This document shows, one piece after another, positions 46,676-58,911 of a stretch of 64,000 bases of DNA. Source of the stretch: Diphasiastrum complanatum (lineage: Eukaryota > Streptophyta > Lycopodiopsida > Lycopodiales > Lycopodiaceae). Location of the stretch: NCBI GenBank assembly GCA_029204225.1, contig CM055096.1:4434014-4498013 (forward strand), written 5' to 3'. A program made the position numbers and the translations under genes. Below the pieces are notes generated by a model. The model was not told the origin of the DNA, ran no database searches, and was given only the letters and a program-made list of their open reading frames with translations. Position 1 is the first letter of the stretch, and each line of letters begins with the position of its first letter.

Positions 46676-46860
46676 ATTTTAATTTTATTTAATAGTAGAC
46701 ACATATTTATATATTTTTGGCTTTTCACATTTTGTTGTTATTCAATAATGAGCACATATTTACGTATTTTTCGCTCTTTAACATTTTGTTGTTATTTAAT
46801 AATGAGCACATATTTATATATTTTTTGCTCTTTATAATTTTATTGCTATTTAATAAAAAA
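46676..46860 (+). repeat. Tandem repeat, 54-bp unit, ~3.4 copies
   Basis: Units start at 46676, 46729, 46783 and 46837 (last one partial). Each reads approximately attttgttgttatttaataa, then gagcacatatttatatattt, then a t-rich gctcttta end. Confidence 0.92.
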
Positions 46861-47222
46861 ACAAATTTTATAAATCAATGATAAATAAATATATAGATAT
46901 TGTCTCTTGTATATGTTGTTGTGAAAATGTATGGGCCCACAACCTTGGAGTGCTAATCATGATTAATTAATCTAATTAATCGGGATTAGCGATAATGAAG
47001 AAAACCATTTGAATTCAAACTGGAAACGGGCATTTCCTTGAAAAGGTTAAGGGCGCCACTTGGAATTAATTGGACGGTTCAGATTGAGTTGGTAGTCACC
47101 TTCTATTTGCGCTTGCCTGTCAGATCTTTTCCACGTGTCGTAATGTCGTGTGCATAAGACGTGTCTGAATCTTAACGGCCTCGGGATGATCCAACGGTCG
47201 CGGAGTCAAACGCCTGGCGGGC

Positions 47223-47229
47223 TATAAGT
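47223..47229 (+). promoter_or_regulatory. TATA-like box of the RING-H2 gene
   Basis: Here ggctataagtg lies at the start of a G+C-rich stretch (47100-47500, unusually rich in CpG for this window), about 600 bp upstream of the proposed start codon. A transcription start near 47255 would be expected. Confidence 0.5.
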
Positions 47230-47480
47230 GTCGCGCCACGCGCCGCGTCTGTGGAAAGGCGGCGTCAAAGAATGCCAGCCATTTGGACTCCGACAGAATA
47301 TTCTTTCCGGTAGAAAAGAATATTCCGTTAGCCAGGCGTCGCGTCGGCGACACGGTACCGTGCGGCGACACCTGCGACTGCGACTGCGACCACCACACAA
47401 CACCACAAGAAACAGAGGGCGAGCGAGCGAGGGAGAGCGAGAAAAGAGAGGAAAGGAGAGACAGAAGGCAGAGAGATTCG

Positions 47481-47700
47481 GGAGGAGAGGGTAGCGGGAT
47501 CTATAATTGTTGGCTTTGGGGAGGTGGGTTTGTGTTGAATCTACAGAATTGTGTCTCTTTGGCGGAGTTAAGGAGCCATATCTGTTGTCTTTGGGGAGGA
47601 GAGAGTAGCGGGATCAATAATTGTTGTGTTTGGGGAGGTGGGTTTGTGTTGAATCTACAAAATTGTGTCTCTTTGGCAGTGTTAAGGAGCCATATCTGTT
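47481..47700 (+). repeat. 114-bp tandem duplication in the 5' leader
   Basis: A unit from ggaggagagggtagcggg to ggagccatatctgttg occurs twice (47481-47594 and 47595-47701) with about 10% differences. It lies between the TATA-like box and the proposed start codon of the RING-H2 gene. Confidence 0.9.
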
Positions 47701-47829
47701 TGTTTGTTTGTTTTGTGACTGTAGATCTGTCCTCGGTTTTTGTTGAAGACATTCGGTGTGTGGGGAGTTGGGCTCTGGGCAAGCAGCACCAGCCAGAGCC
47801 TCAGAATCAGATAAACAAGCCCGAGAGCT

Positions 47830-49917
47830 ATGAGCAGCGCCAGCACAACGGCTATTTCTCGTGGGGTTCCCAGATCTGGTTTGTATTTCGAAATTTTTCT
47901 TTCTGTTCATCAGCAAGTAGATTTGATTTTGGTCTCGTTGTACAAATGGCATACACCTTCTCTCGGCCTCTGGATCCCTTGGGAAAAACAAGCTTGGTAG
48001 CATTGGATCCACAAAACTTTAATTTAGTGATTTACATCAATTGTGGATTACGCTTATGATGTTGATCTTTCTTTACTCCCTATTGGCTGGTTTGAGGTTA
48101 GACCCTATTAAACAAGCCTATGTTATTCTTTTCTCTGCTTTGCTCTCGTTTTGGTACTCTCTTATTCCTTTCCTTCTGCTTTGTACCTTCTGGTTTGTTT
48201 TTGCTTCGCAGGCGTTTGTCATACTGCACTATATGATCTTTACATTGTCCTCTCTGTTGACGTTTTGTGTTATGGTTAGTTCCATGTTTTGCTAATGGTG
48301 GCTTCTCAGCAAGAACAGAGGGTTAGGTTAAGAGAAAGGGAATGGGACGACAACTGGTCTGTGTCAGAAGACAATTCCATTTGTTTCTTCTCTTGAGTCC
48401 TTATAATAGCTAAAGTTTGTTTGAACATTTGCTTTATAATCTTCATAACCAAGCCAATTCACACAATGAAATGTCTGATTTGCTTCTGCCTTTGTGCAGC
48501 TCATACAGAACCTCCCAACGATACAAGAAGTAATCGGAGCGAGAGGTCTACTGGAAAAGGTACAGCACCTTTTTTTCATCTACTTTTGCCCTTTCATAGA
48601 GAATTTAGCTTGATATATGGTTGCTGGGGGATTTTTTTTGGATTGGAACACCCCAACTTGTTTTAATGCACAATCTTGATCAGTTCATTGCTGCATTTCA
48701 TTCAAAGCTGGTCAATTGAGCCCATTTCAACTTGTTTGATAACATATTTGCAGGCCGGAGAAGAAGAGCTGCAGCTGAACAGAGGAGGATTGAACAACAG
48801 AGGTGGGGTCAGTATGTGGGCGATGACGAAAGTGAGGATTTTGCAGTTGCTCCAGCACCTGTGAACAGGCGGCGCTCATGCCGGTCTTCTCGTAGAAGAA
48901 ATTCAGGGCAGGAGGCGTTAGACGATTTCATGAATGGGAATTTATTTGATGACCTAACTGATCATGATATTACTGTCACTGAGGAGTCCAGTCTTGACAT
49001 TGCACTTGGTAATCTTGCTTGCACTTTTGTTCGAATAGATTTAGTACCTAGCTTTGAGTTCGTCCTTTATTTTAAACTGAATGATTCTGCTTGACACATT
49101 ACCCAGTTTTTGGTTTTTTTCCAATTTTCATCTTTTATGCCTATGAACTCAGCTGACCTCTGTATTGGAATTTCAGCCTTGGCTCTATCACTGTCAGACT
49201 CTTCTTCTGCCAGTCCTGAGAGCTCTCGCGAGTTCACAACAATCGACCTCTCTTACGAGGTTCACATGAGTTTTCACTCTTTATGCCAGCTCTACATTAT
49301 TCAGAGTAGTAGGTAGCATTGGAATATTTGTGCATGTTTCTGCATCAGCACATCATCGTTAGTCTCAATACTTCTCAATTTGAATCAAGTTTCATCTTCG
49401 ACTACTATTCATGGTTGGAGTTTAATGGGTTCTGGTGCTCTATTTTGTGGCAGAACCTTGTGCTGCTTGAAGATGTAAAAATTGTGGCACCACTTTTAAT
49501 TGTAAATTCTATGCAAGAGCTTCTTTTTGAGGGAACCGAGAACCAACCTCCCTCCGAAGACGACTCATCTGGGTGTGTGCATTTATTATCCAGACTATAA
49601 TTAATTGTGTTTTTTTCGTCAAGGTAAAAGTAGTCTCTAGTTTTTTCTTTTCTCAGCTTCATACAAAGATCAGAAAATTTGGTGATTGTGTCCCATAAGA
49701 TATGGATTTTGTTCTAGTTTTTTAAAATCAACATTGAAGATGGTTGTCCTCAAATGTTAATTGCAGGGTGTGCGTGGTATGTCAAAGTGAATATTTGATG
49801 GCAGAGAAGCTGATTTTATTGCCTTGCTGCCATAACTTCCACCATGCTTGTGGAACGGAGTGGTTACTAAACTACTCAAAGCTTTGTCCTGTTTGCAAGC
49901 ATGATGTCACAGAGTAA
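47830..49917 (+). CDS. RING-H2 zinc-finger protein, probable E3 ubiquitin ligase (six exons)
   Basis: I assembled this from splice sites: exons 47830-47878, 48500-48559, 48754-49008, 49177-49259, 49454-49572 and 49767-49917. Introns have GT-AG ends and the phases agree, giving 717 nt (238 residues). The start MSSAST fits because exon 1 ends in the phase required by exon 2. The middle is basic and Ser-rich (GRRRRAAAEQRRIEQQRW) and then acidic. The C-terminal RING-H2 has all eight zinc ligands: C191, C194, C209, H211, H214, C217, C229 and C232 (CVVC, CCHNFHHAC, CPVC). Trp221 sits where E2-binding RINGs usually have Trp. There is no membrane segment or signal peptide, so it is cytosolic or nuclear. 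Substrate unknown. The donor of intron 4 (GTTCAC) is weak, so that junction is the least certain. Confidence 0.8.
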
Positions 49918-51343
49918 TTTTTTAGGTTTCCCATAATATGGGCTGGGAAGCTTGAGACATGAAACCTGTTCATATATTCTTTTTAAGGCCTAGCCATAGA
50001 TCAGTGCTTTGATCTCTTGTGCTGGTGATGTAAATTGTTGATAACTCTGTAGGTGGTGCCTTTGTTGCACAACAAGTTTGCATTCTTGCAAGGTTCTGTA
50101 AATGACAATCTGTATCATTCCTTTTCAAACCATGTGACTAGTCCTTTCAACATTTTTTTAAAGCTTCCAAAGCAGGAATTCTCTTGCTGTTTTTCCACTT
50201 CTATTTCTTATTGCCTGAGATATAGTGTATGGTAGGTATTTCTGTGCAAAAAGTACGTTTGTGAAATCAAGTTTTTGTCGTTGTTTAAGCTTTCTAAGTT
50301 GTCACTGGAAATCAATGTTATTCCAGTCTATACTGTTACCATGATATCATTTGCATTGGAGATGATTAGAGTGAGAATGTAAAAAGAGAGAGAAATGTCC
50401 CTCAGATACCATGTGATGATGGAAGCAAACAACCTCTTAGTCCTCTACAAGCACAAAGACAAGGAGTAGCGTATTGGATAAGCCATACATGGGTATTTGT
50501 AGTGGTTATAAGTGTCATGTATAACCAACAGAAAAAGCTCAACACTGGACATCATGAACAGCAACTAGATCCGCAAGCAACTATAGACAAACAATAATGA
50601 AGCCAATTAGCAGAGTTTCAAGGCACTGTAGATGATCAGAGTGAGAGTGTAACGATTCATGTTTTAAAATTCAGCGACAGAATTTTTAGTTCTTTTGTGA
50701 TACAAAAATAAATAAAATCGTAAACCCATGCATGTTACAGACTTCCATCACCCCTGAGGATCATCAAGATAAGGTAAATCAGACCTACAAGTGCATGGCT
50801 GCCTTTCATTCAGTATGTGCCATATAAGATGTCAATCTCAGCAACTTGCAAACTATTATCTTGTCCTACCAATGAACAAACTCAAGGGAATTTGTACCCA
50901 GTAACTTGGCCTACAATATAATCTGGTTCACTTTTGAAAATGGTGTAAATTGTAAAAGAACTACAGCGAAGATCCTTACCTATCTTTGACTTTAAAATTG
51001 TGTATTCTATAAAAAAACTGCCAAAGCTTTTGTTTGCGTGACAGATTTTTATTCAATCTTTCTCATGATGTTTTGGGCTCTATCACAATCTTTCTGGAAA
51101 TCATATTCTACCTTTTAGTTGCATGATAGCAATCAACATCGATAGAATGAATGAATACATAGGAGATGACAACTCCCATCAAATTCAAGGTGAAAGATCA
51201 GCAGTGTTAAAAAATGGCCTGATTACTAACTAAAGAATACACCAAAAACAACAAAAGGCTTGCCTAGAATCATCGACAATGTTTTTTACATCCTTGACTT
51301 GACGAAGAATCTACCTTTGATTAGTAGCGATCATTTTGTTCAT
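49918..51343. other. Downstream flank of the RING-H2 gene
   Basis: This probably includes the 3' untranslated region and then intergenic sequence. No coding motif is seen on either strand. I cannot place a poly(A) site with confidence. Confidence 0.45.
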
Positions 51344-51640
51344 TGAAAGAAAGTCAAAAGCATTCTAAATCTTCAAACAATATAGAGATTTTGATAAATG
51401 ATTGATTGCCAAGAGACTCAAGGTTCTAAGGAGTAGAGGAGTATTTCTTTATAAAAATGAATTATTAGTGTAAAGATCAAGGTAATTTTGACAATTTGTA
51501 GTTCGATATCCTCTTCAACAAAATGGAATAGTTGAGAGAGAGAACCGAACCTAATCATAATGCCAGGAGTATGTTGCATAGTGTAAGCTTGTAGATTCCT
51601 TTTGGGCGGAGGATGTAGCAACATCCAACTGCCGGAAATT
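51344..51640 (+). pseudogene. Short copia integrase fragment
   Basis: Decayed coding includes KSKAF, then a degenerate RSDRGGEF-type stretch, then YPLQQNGIVERENRT (about 51508-51552) and SFWAEDVATSN (about 51597). This is the integrase core around the catalytic Glu. Frames are broken. Confidence 0.75.
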
Positions 51641-51929
51641 GATGGAAACATGGTGAGCAGCGGAAGTGGTGAGCAGATGGAGATAGATCGGTAGTGCGTC
51701 AGTCAAAAGTGTGAGTATAGAAGCTTGAAGTTGGCGGTGGCAACCTTCAGCTGAAATCGTTGATAGCTACATAATCGGAATTACAACTAACTAATTCTAC
51801 ATAAGTCTACATAGTCATTGAACGTCGTTGCAGAATATCACTTGTAAGGCCGTTGACTTCATTGGATGTCAGTTGATCAGTGCATTGGATGCCACAGTTA
51901 ATCTATTTACAATTCCATAGAAGGCCGCC

Positions 51930-52326
51930 GTTTTTTTTAACGGTAAGTGGATCGAATTTTTCTAGTTAACAGTATCGAAAAATTAACTAAGGGTTGGATT
52001 TATACAAAGGGTCGGATTTATTAGACGTGATCCGATCCGATCCAGGGTCGAAGACGCCCAGATTTATCAAACCCGATCCGATCCGATCCAGGGAAAAAAT
52101 TAGAACCGATCCGACCCAACACAGGGTCAAAAAATCTCTCTTTGACAAGAATGACATTGGATCGGAAAATAGTCTTGGGTCGAAAAAATTCGTTCCTGAA
52201 TTTTTCAATCCTTTGCTAAAACTTTGAGTCTTCATATTTTTTGTGTAGTTTTTCCGAATAAGTATCAACAGGTTTCAGGATGCTCATATTACCTAATGGA
52301 ATTGGGCTTGAGCATGAATTCCAGCA
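51930..52326 (-). repeat. Copia LTR, minus orientation
   Basis: On the minus strand it starts TGCTGGAATTCATGCTCAAG after a polypurine tract (52327-52336). It contains repeated ggatcggatcggat blocks (52030-52100) and is related to the LTR ending at 38361. The left end is uncertain. Confidence 0.7.
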
Positions 52327-52865
52327 CTCCCCCTTAATGTGGATCCTGTTTTCGATCTTCAGATTTAGTAGGTTGTTAAATCTGAGATGATGCTACTTTG
52401 TTAGAGCCTTGGTGAAGTAATCTGATGCCTGTAACTCTATCCTACAATAAACCAGAGAAATTTCCTTGCTTTGCACTTTCTCTCTAAGATAGTGATATCG
52501 GATTTCGATATGCTTACTTCGAGAGTGGAATCTCGGATTCAGAGATGGTGTAATGGCACTTTGATTGTCACAGTAGAGGGTCGTTGAATGTGACTGAATA
52601 ATTTCGATATCTGCAAGCAAGTTCCTCAGACAAATTGCCTCCTTGATAGCATTTGTGGTAGCTATGTATTTTGATTCTGTGGTCTGTTTCCGGCCGTTTC
52701 ATGAAATTGGGCCTTGATTAAATAGGAACACAAATCCAGAGGTCGATTTTTTTGTGTCGATATCTCCTGCCCAATCTGCATCTTGTGTAGCCCTCTAGAA
52801 TGTTTGCCTGAGAGAGCTGATTGCGTAAGCAAGGTTGGGTCGAGTGTAGAGCATAGCATACATCG
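52327..52865 (-). pseudogene. Copia RNase H fragment with polypurine tract
   Basis: The minus strand encodes TRPNLAYAISSL, DWAGDIDTKKSTSGFVF, SKYIATTNAIKEAICLRNLL, LYCDNQSAI and HIEIRYHYLREKV, ending at DYFTKALTK (52393). These are the conserved RNase H blocks of copia. Part between the first two blocks is deleted. It is cut at about 52865 by the start of the gypsy sequence. Confidence 0.9.
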
Positions 52866-52869
52866 ATGC

Positions 52870-55313
52870 ACTTTTGAAAATCGTGAACATGCAGTTAAAA
52901 TTGATCCTACGACTTGGACTGTCAAGCCAGTGGTTCAAAAGGCAGATGACGATTCATCAACAACGGATCACACTTGTGATCGACCAGAGAAAAATTGGGA
53001 GTTCACTGCGATTCTCAAACGGATACTGTCAATTGGAACGAAGCTCTTGCAACAATTGATTGTACAGTAGGATATATGTGTCAACAAGATATTCAATCAG
53101 AGATGAGAGAGATTTCCTTGTTAGATCGAACTTTGGATACGCCAATCACATTTCCACTAAATGTGCTGAATGTAGCCTGGATATCAACAGAACCTATACC
53201 AGATCCAATTGAGGATTATCTCATACCAATGAGCCATGCCTTAACTTATGATGGCAATGCAAAACTTACGGATGAACAAATTCTACATCATATGAATCCG
53301 ACCAGATTTGGAGTGCGTAATGTTCCTGATGAACCAACAATCAAATTAGCCAAAGCAGTTATATTGAAGGGAGACAGGATGACAGGTTCGATGACGAAGA
53401 AACAAGCAAAGCAACATTATAATACGGTCCTGAAATGGGAAAATCCCCCTCAAAAGTTTGATTTAAAGGAAGTGCCACATCTATTGGATAAAGACAAAGG
53501 AAAAGTCAAGAATGATTCTTCAAGTCAGATCTCCAGCAAGACATCATCGTCTAGGAAGTCTTCACCTGAGAAGAAAGATTTATCATCTCGGAAGTCATCA
53601 CCTCCACGATCAATTCCTGCTAAGAAGACTAAACAAAGATCCAAGACAAGTCCTTTCGAAAAAGAACAAGCAAATGTAGTCCAGCATGATATGCCAGAGC
53701 ATTTTGAATGTTATACACTGGATGATGTGGTTATCATGTTACCTAAAGCACATCGTGAACCTGAAGAACACATGTCGGAATCTAAAGAGATTTACAATGG
53801 CCCAGCTAGGACGCAGCCAATGAATCTTGCAGAACCAGGAGAACCAGAAAAGATTGTACAAGTGGGATCACAACTTACTCCTGAACAGTATCAAGCACTC
53901 CGTTTGCTACTTATTAAGTATCAAGATTGTTTTGCATGGACTTATCAAGATTTGAAGGGTATTCCGACATCAGTCATTGAACATACCATACCTTTAGTAC
54001 CTGATGCAATACCAAAGGTTACAAAGTTCTATTGTTGTAATCCTAATGTGGCAGATCTGATAAATAAAGAACTTCAGAGATTGCTTGACGCCGATTTCAT
54101 TTATGAGATTGAGCATACCGAATGGATTTCACCGATTGTCATTGTTCCTAAGAAAAATGGGAAATTGCGAATTTGTGTGAATCTCAAAGCATTGAATAAA
54201 GTGACACAGAAGGATCACTTTTCGTTACCTTTTATTGAAAACATTTTGGATCGCCTTGCTGGAGTGGAAGCTTATAGTTTCTTGGATGGATTTAGTGGTT
54301 ACAACCAGGTTAAGATTGCACCTGCCGATCGCCACAAAACTGCTTTTGCAACAGAATGGGACACCTATGCTTACAAAGTAATGCCGTTTGGACTCTGTAA
54401 TGCACCAAGTTCATTCCAAAGAGTAATGCAATTTGCCTTTAAAGATTATCTGCAGAAATTCCTTGAAATTTACTTGGACGACTTGGGAGTTCATAGTACA
54501 GATACAAACCATCTGGATCGATTGGAGAAAGTCTTTGAAAGATGCTGCAAATATCAGATTTCTCTAAATCCAGAAAAATGCCAAATATGGGTTCCTCACA
54601 GAGTGGTGCTTGGACATGTGATATCAAGACATGGTATTGCCACCGATTACTCTAAGATCAAAGTTATTGTGGAATTGCCACCGCCAGCAACAATTCGAGG
54701 AGTTTATGTGGTTATGGGTCATGCAAACTACTATCAAATTTTTATTATCTTCTTTGCGGATTTAGCACGACCTATATACAAATTAACTATTGTTCCTATT
54801 TGGACAGTAGAGGCGTTAGAAGCCTTTGAAAAGTTAAAAAAAAGCATTATCTTCAACACCAATACTGCGTTCTCCAGATTGGACATTAGAGTTTCATGTT
54901 CATACGGACGCTTCAAAATATGCCATTGGATCAGTTTTGACGCAGCCAGGTGACTATAAGAAGGATTATCCTATACAATTTGCAAGCAAACAACTTACAG
55001 ATCCAGAGAAGAATTATTTTACAACAGAACGTGAAGCGCTAGCCATGATTTTTTTTGTTCAGAAATTTCGTCACTATCTCATGGAAACGCACTTTGCATT
55101 TTATACGGATCATCAACCGTTACTTTACTTGGTAAATAAGACGTGTAGTACTGGACGTATTGCAAGATGGTTATTATTATTGACTGAATTTGACTTTCGA
55201 ATTGTGGTCAGAAAGGGGAAGCAACATTATCTAGCCGATCACGTTTCATGAATTAAATCCGCACTAGTTAATACTGAAGTGGATGATGAACTGCCAGATG
55301 CTGCATTGTTCTA
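52870..55313 (+). pseudogene. Ty3/gypsy pol, left part (RT and RNase H)
   Basis: A long open frame (about 53090-54953) has a Ser/Lys-rich linker (53500-53660), then reverse transcriptase with LLIKYQDCFAWTYQDLKGI, TEWISPIVIVPKKNGKLRIC, AYSFLDGFSGYNQVKI, VMPFGLCNAPSSFQRVM and the catalytic YLDD near 54471. After a frameshift near 54870, RNase H continues (ASKQLTDPEKNYFTTEREAL, FYTDHQPL, ADHVS) to about 55250 with a TGA. No protease DSG/DTG motif or gag zinc knuckle is seen, so the 5' end is lost at the join with the copia fragment. The coding is interrupted at 55313 by the copia insertion and resumes at 60377. Confidence 0.93.
55309..55313 (+). other. Target-site duplication TTCTA, left
   Basis: These five bases precede the 5' LTR and are repeated exactly after the 3' LTR (60372-60376). 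Confidence 0.95.
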
Positions 55314-55963
55314 TGTGAAAGATTCAACTAGTTTCATCACATTTTGCAATATTTCCATATTTGGCATATTGAGGCCAAAACTTGTTTTAGACTTAGAGGT
55401 TGACTTTTCAAAGTTCATTAGTCTAAATTTCATTTGAATAAACACTTTTTTGAAAGTGTGGGAAAGATAGAATGCGAGTTTGAGTAGATTCAATTTGAAT
55501 AAGTTGGGTACATTGAATCTAGACCCAAAATCGGTAGGGTTAGCATTTTGGTGGGAAAGCCAAGTGGCCAAATAGGGTTTGGACCTGTTATAAAAGGATG
55601 TAACTCGTGGAGAGAGTATCTTCTCTCTTCTCTATCTCATTTCATGCTTATACATGGTTCTCTTGGGTTCTACTATCCATTGGTGCACTATCTTGGTGAT
55701 TGCTTGCAATTCTATGTGTAGAATGATCTATATTTGCTATTTTTGGATCCACAGTGTGAAATACAATAGCTTGCTGGTTTTGTACGGACAACAACAGTAC
55801 ATAATCATTTCATTCAAGTTTGATCAAGTTCTATTAGTGTTTGCATCTAAAATTGTGTGTAGATGTTGATTTTTTCTACATTGGTGAAATTGGTAGTGTA
55901 TTTCTCTTTCTAACCAAAGATCATTCAAGTAGATTGGATCTTAAGGATATGAAATCTTTCACA
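55314..55963 (+). repeat. 5' LTR of the nested copia
   Basis: This begins TGTGAAAGATTC and ends TTTCACA. It has a TATA box (TATAAAAGG from 55589) followed by ctcgtggagagag, a likely transcription start region. Confidence 0.95.
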
Positions 55964-55975
55964 TGGTATCAGAGC
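55964..55975 (+). other. Primer-binding site of the nested copia
   Basis: TGGTATCAGAGC directly follows the LTR, complementary to initiator methionine tRNA. Confidence 0.95.
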
Positions 55976-56542
55976 TTGTGTTTTAGGTTATGAAGGAGGA
56001 AATCAGATCTATCAATGATTTGGTGAAGATATCAAGTCTAGAGCCTGCTAGAATTCTACACCAAAATCGGATTTTTCGCTTTTGTAGATGGATCTTTTGT
56101 AGATCAAAACACTAAATAGGTCAATATACTTGTTCAATTCCGTTTTTTGAATTCACATGCTGGATTTGGCCGATTTTTGGATCATTGGTTCAGCCTAAGT
56201 GGTGGCTTATAGATTGCATATCAAATTTTCAGCATTTGCATGTAGATTTGGAATAGTCAATTTTTTGTGATTTTGTCAAAACCCTCTAGATAGTGAGGTT
56301 GCTGGACTTCATTTGAGTGTGTTTCAATCTTAGGAAGTGGCAAAAGTCATTAGATTGAGGATAGATCATAGGTTGATCAAGATTCCATGATTCTATGTGT
56401 TGATTTGCTTGGATAAGTGCTAGAAGAGAATTTGTGAGATAGTTTCAAATCTTGGTGATTTCTTTTGAAAGCATTTGTTGTTGTTCAAAGGAGTGCTTTG
56501 TGCATTGAAACAGGTTGAAAGAGAAGATCAGGTCATTGCTAC

Positions 56543-58900
56543 ATGGCAACCTCAATTGGAGTCATGTTGGAAGCCAATGATAGGCTTACCTCAAGTAACT
56601 ATTCATTATGGAAAGTGAGGATGGAGTCACTTCTTGAGATGAATGATCTTTTGGATATTGTTGTAGGTTTGGAGGAGAGACCAGCAACACAACAAGATCA
56701 ATTGAGGTATGACAAGAGGGCCAAGAAGGCTCTACACATGATAAAGATGAATGTTACCAATGAACTTCTCAAGGAAGTTGGTAAGTGCACATCATCTTTG
56801 GAAGCTTGGAATTCATTGAAGAAGCTTTATGAATCCAAGTCTACTTCTAGAGTGTTGACTCTAAGAAGGCAAATCTTTTCTTGTTTGCAAAAGAATGAAG
56901 AAAATCCAAGTACTTTTGTTTTGAGAATGAAAGCATTGAATGATGAGTTAACTTGCATAGATGAAAGCATTAAGGAATGAGAACTTATTCAAGTGATTCT
57001 TAATGGCTTGTTGGATGCTCATGCTAACGTTGTTCAAAGTATTGCTATTCAAAAGACTTTGCCAAGTTTGATAGATCTTCAAGAGATCTTGATCAATGAG
57101 GAATATAGGCTTCAAGCAAGAGGTGGATCTACATCGACACTTCAAGAGGATGCTATGTTCACAAAGGGCAAATTCAAGGGCAAAACCAAAAGCAAGTGGT
57201 ATAAAGGGCAAGATCAAGTGGATGCTTCTTCAAGTGGCAAAAAGAAGGATAGATCAAAGCTCAAGTGCTTCTATTGTGGCATCAAAGGACACTTTGCAAG
57301 TGAGTGCTACAAGAAGAAGAGAGATCAAGGAGACAAGCAAGGTAATCTTACACTTGATGAGGATGGTTTGGATGTGCAAGATGCAAATGATGATGCTTTT
57401 GTGATGTCTTCATGTATGCTTGCTAATGATGGAGATCTAGATCCTTGGTGGATTGATAGTGGAGCAAGCTCACACATGACCTTTCACAAAGAGTACTTCA
57501 CTTCTTTGTTGGCATATGGAGATGACAAGAGGGTGATCTACACGGCCAATGATGGTGAGTGTGCAATCAAAGGGATTGGCACAATTCCTATTTCTCTCTC
57601 TACAAATAGGAATGTTCATTTGGAGGATGTCTTGTTTATTCCATCTATTACCAAGAATTTGCTTAGTGTGAGTCAAATGCTAAATAAGGGCCTCAAGGTG
57701 GAGTTTGATGGAGATGCTTGTTTGATCAAAAGGAAGGATGTCTTGATTGGAAAAGGTAAAAGGCAAGGGAAGTTGTTCAAACTTGATGCTTGTGTTATTT
57801 CTAACCAAGTTGGATGTGTTGCAAGGGAGTAAATCTCTATTCAAGAGGTTTGGCACAAAAGGATGGGACACCTCAACTTCAAGTCATTGGAGGTAATGGC
57901 ACGGAAGAAGGTTGTGATTGGTCTTCCAAGTTCCTTAAGTAATGACAAGCATGTTTGTGAGTCTTGTGCCTTGTCTAAGTCACGTAGACTACCTTATACT
58001 ATATCTATTTCTAGATCTACAAAGCCTTTTCAACTTGTACATTCAGATATTCATGGATCTACTACAATTAGCAATAGTGGAGCTAAGATGTATGTAACAT
58101 TCATTGATGATTTTAGTAGATTTTGTTGGATCTATCTACTAAAGAGCAAGGATGAAGTGTATGATGTCTTTGTCAAGTTCAATAATGCAAGGGAGAACCA
58201 ATTCTCCACAAAGATCAAGTGCTTGAGAGGTGACAATGGTGGTGAGTACATATCTAACAAGTTCAAGGCCTTTTGTGATGAGCATGGGATCAAGAGGGAG
58301 TATACAACATCAAGGACCCCACAACAAAATGGAGTGGCTGAAAGGAAGAATAGAACTTTATGTGAAAGTGCTAAAGCTGTGAGGTTAAGTGCTAATCTTG
58401 ACAAACCATTTTGGGATCAAGCTTTGTTGTGTGCCAATTTCTTGTGCAATAGGTGGCCGAGTGCTATTTTGGATGGAAGGACACCTTTTGAGATGCTATT
58501 CAAGAGGAGGCCGAGTGTCAACTTTCTAAGAACCTTTGGATGCACATGCTATGTCAACATTACTCTTGATGATAGGACCAAGGAGGATCCATCTTCAAGA
58601 AGAGGTATTTTTGTTGGATATAGTGAGGTGAGTAAAGCCTACAAGGTTTACATTCTTTCTACTAACAAAGTGATTGTTGGTAGAGATGTCATTTTTGATG
58701 AGGGAAACATTCCAAAGGTGTCTTCAAGCATGATTGATGGTAAAATAGATGGATCTAACATTCTTGATGTTGATGAGAAGGATCCTACTTTGGATGGTGG
58801 TGATAATGGACCTTCATCAAGTCAAAAGCCAAGGAGAACATCAAGAGAAAGACAAGTACCTTCAAGGCTCACATATGACTTGTTTGCTGTATTTTTCTAG
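56543..58900 (+). pseudogene. Copia gag-protease-integrase frame with two stops
   Basis: The ATG at 56543 starts gag (SNYSLWKVRMESLLEM). The same frame continues past a TGA at 56978-56980 and a TAA at 57830-57832 to a TAG at 58900, without frameshifts. Domains: gag to about 57230; an intact CCHC knuckle CFYCGIKGHFASEC (57266-57307); protease WWIDSGASSHMT (about 57450); integrase zinc-binding region (WHKRMGHLNF, CESCALSKS) and core with HSDIHG, RGDNGGEY and GVAERKNRTL (D-D-E intact); and the C-terminal SRRGIFVGYSEVSKAYKVY. It stops in the linker before reverse transcriptase. Only point stops separate it from an open frame, so it decayed recently. This fits the high LTR identity. Confidence 0.93.
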
Positions 58901-58911
58901 AGAGTTCAGAG

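Noticed and set aside
47272-47313. 13-codon upstream ATG frame near the RING-H2 TATA box
   Set aside because: It is very short, in an uncertain leader, with nothing to distinguish it from chance.
47283-48059. 258-codon open frame over the RING-H2 leader and first intron
   Set aside because: It has no ATG start (TTG), crosses the proposed exon 1/intron 1 donor, and its frame does not join exon 2. The repeated peptide in it is a by-product of the 114-bp DNA duplication.
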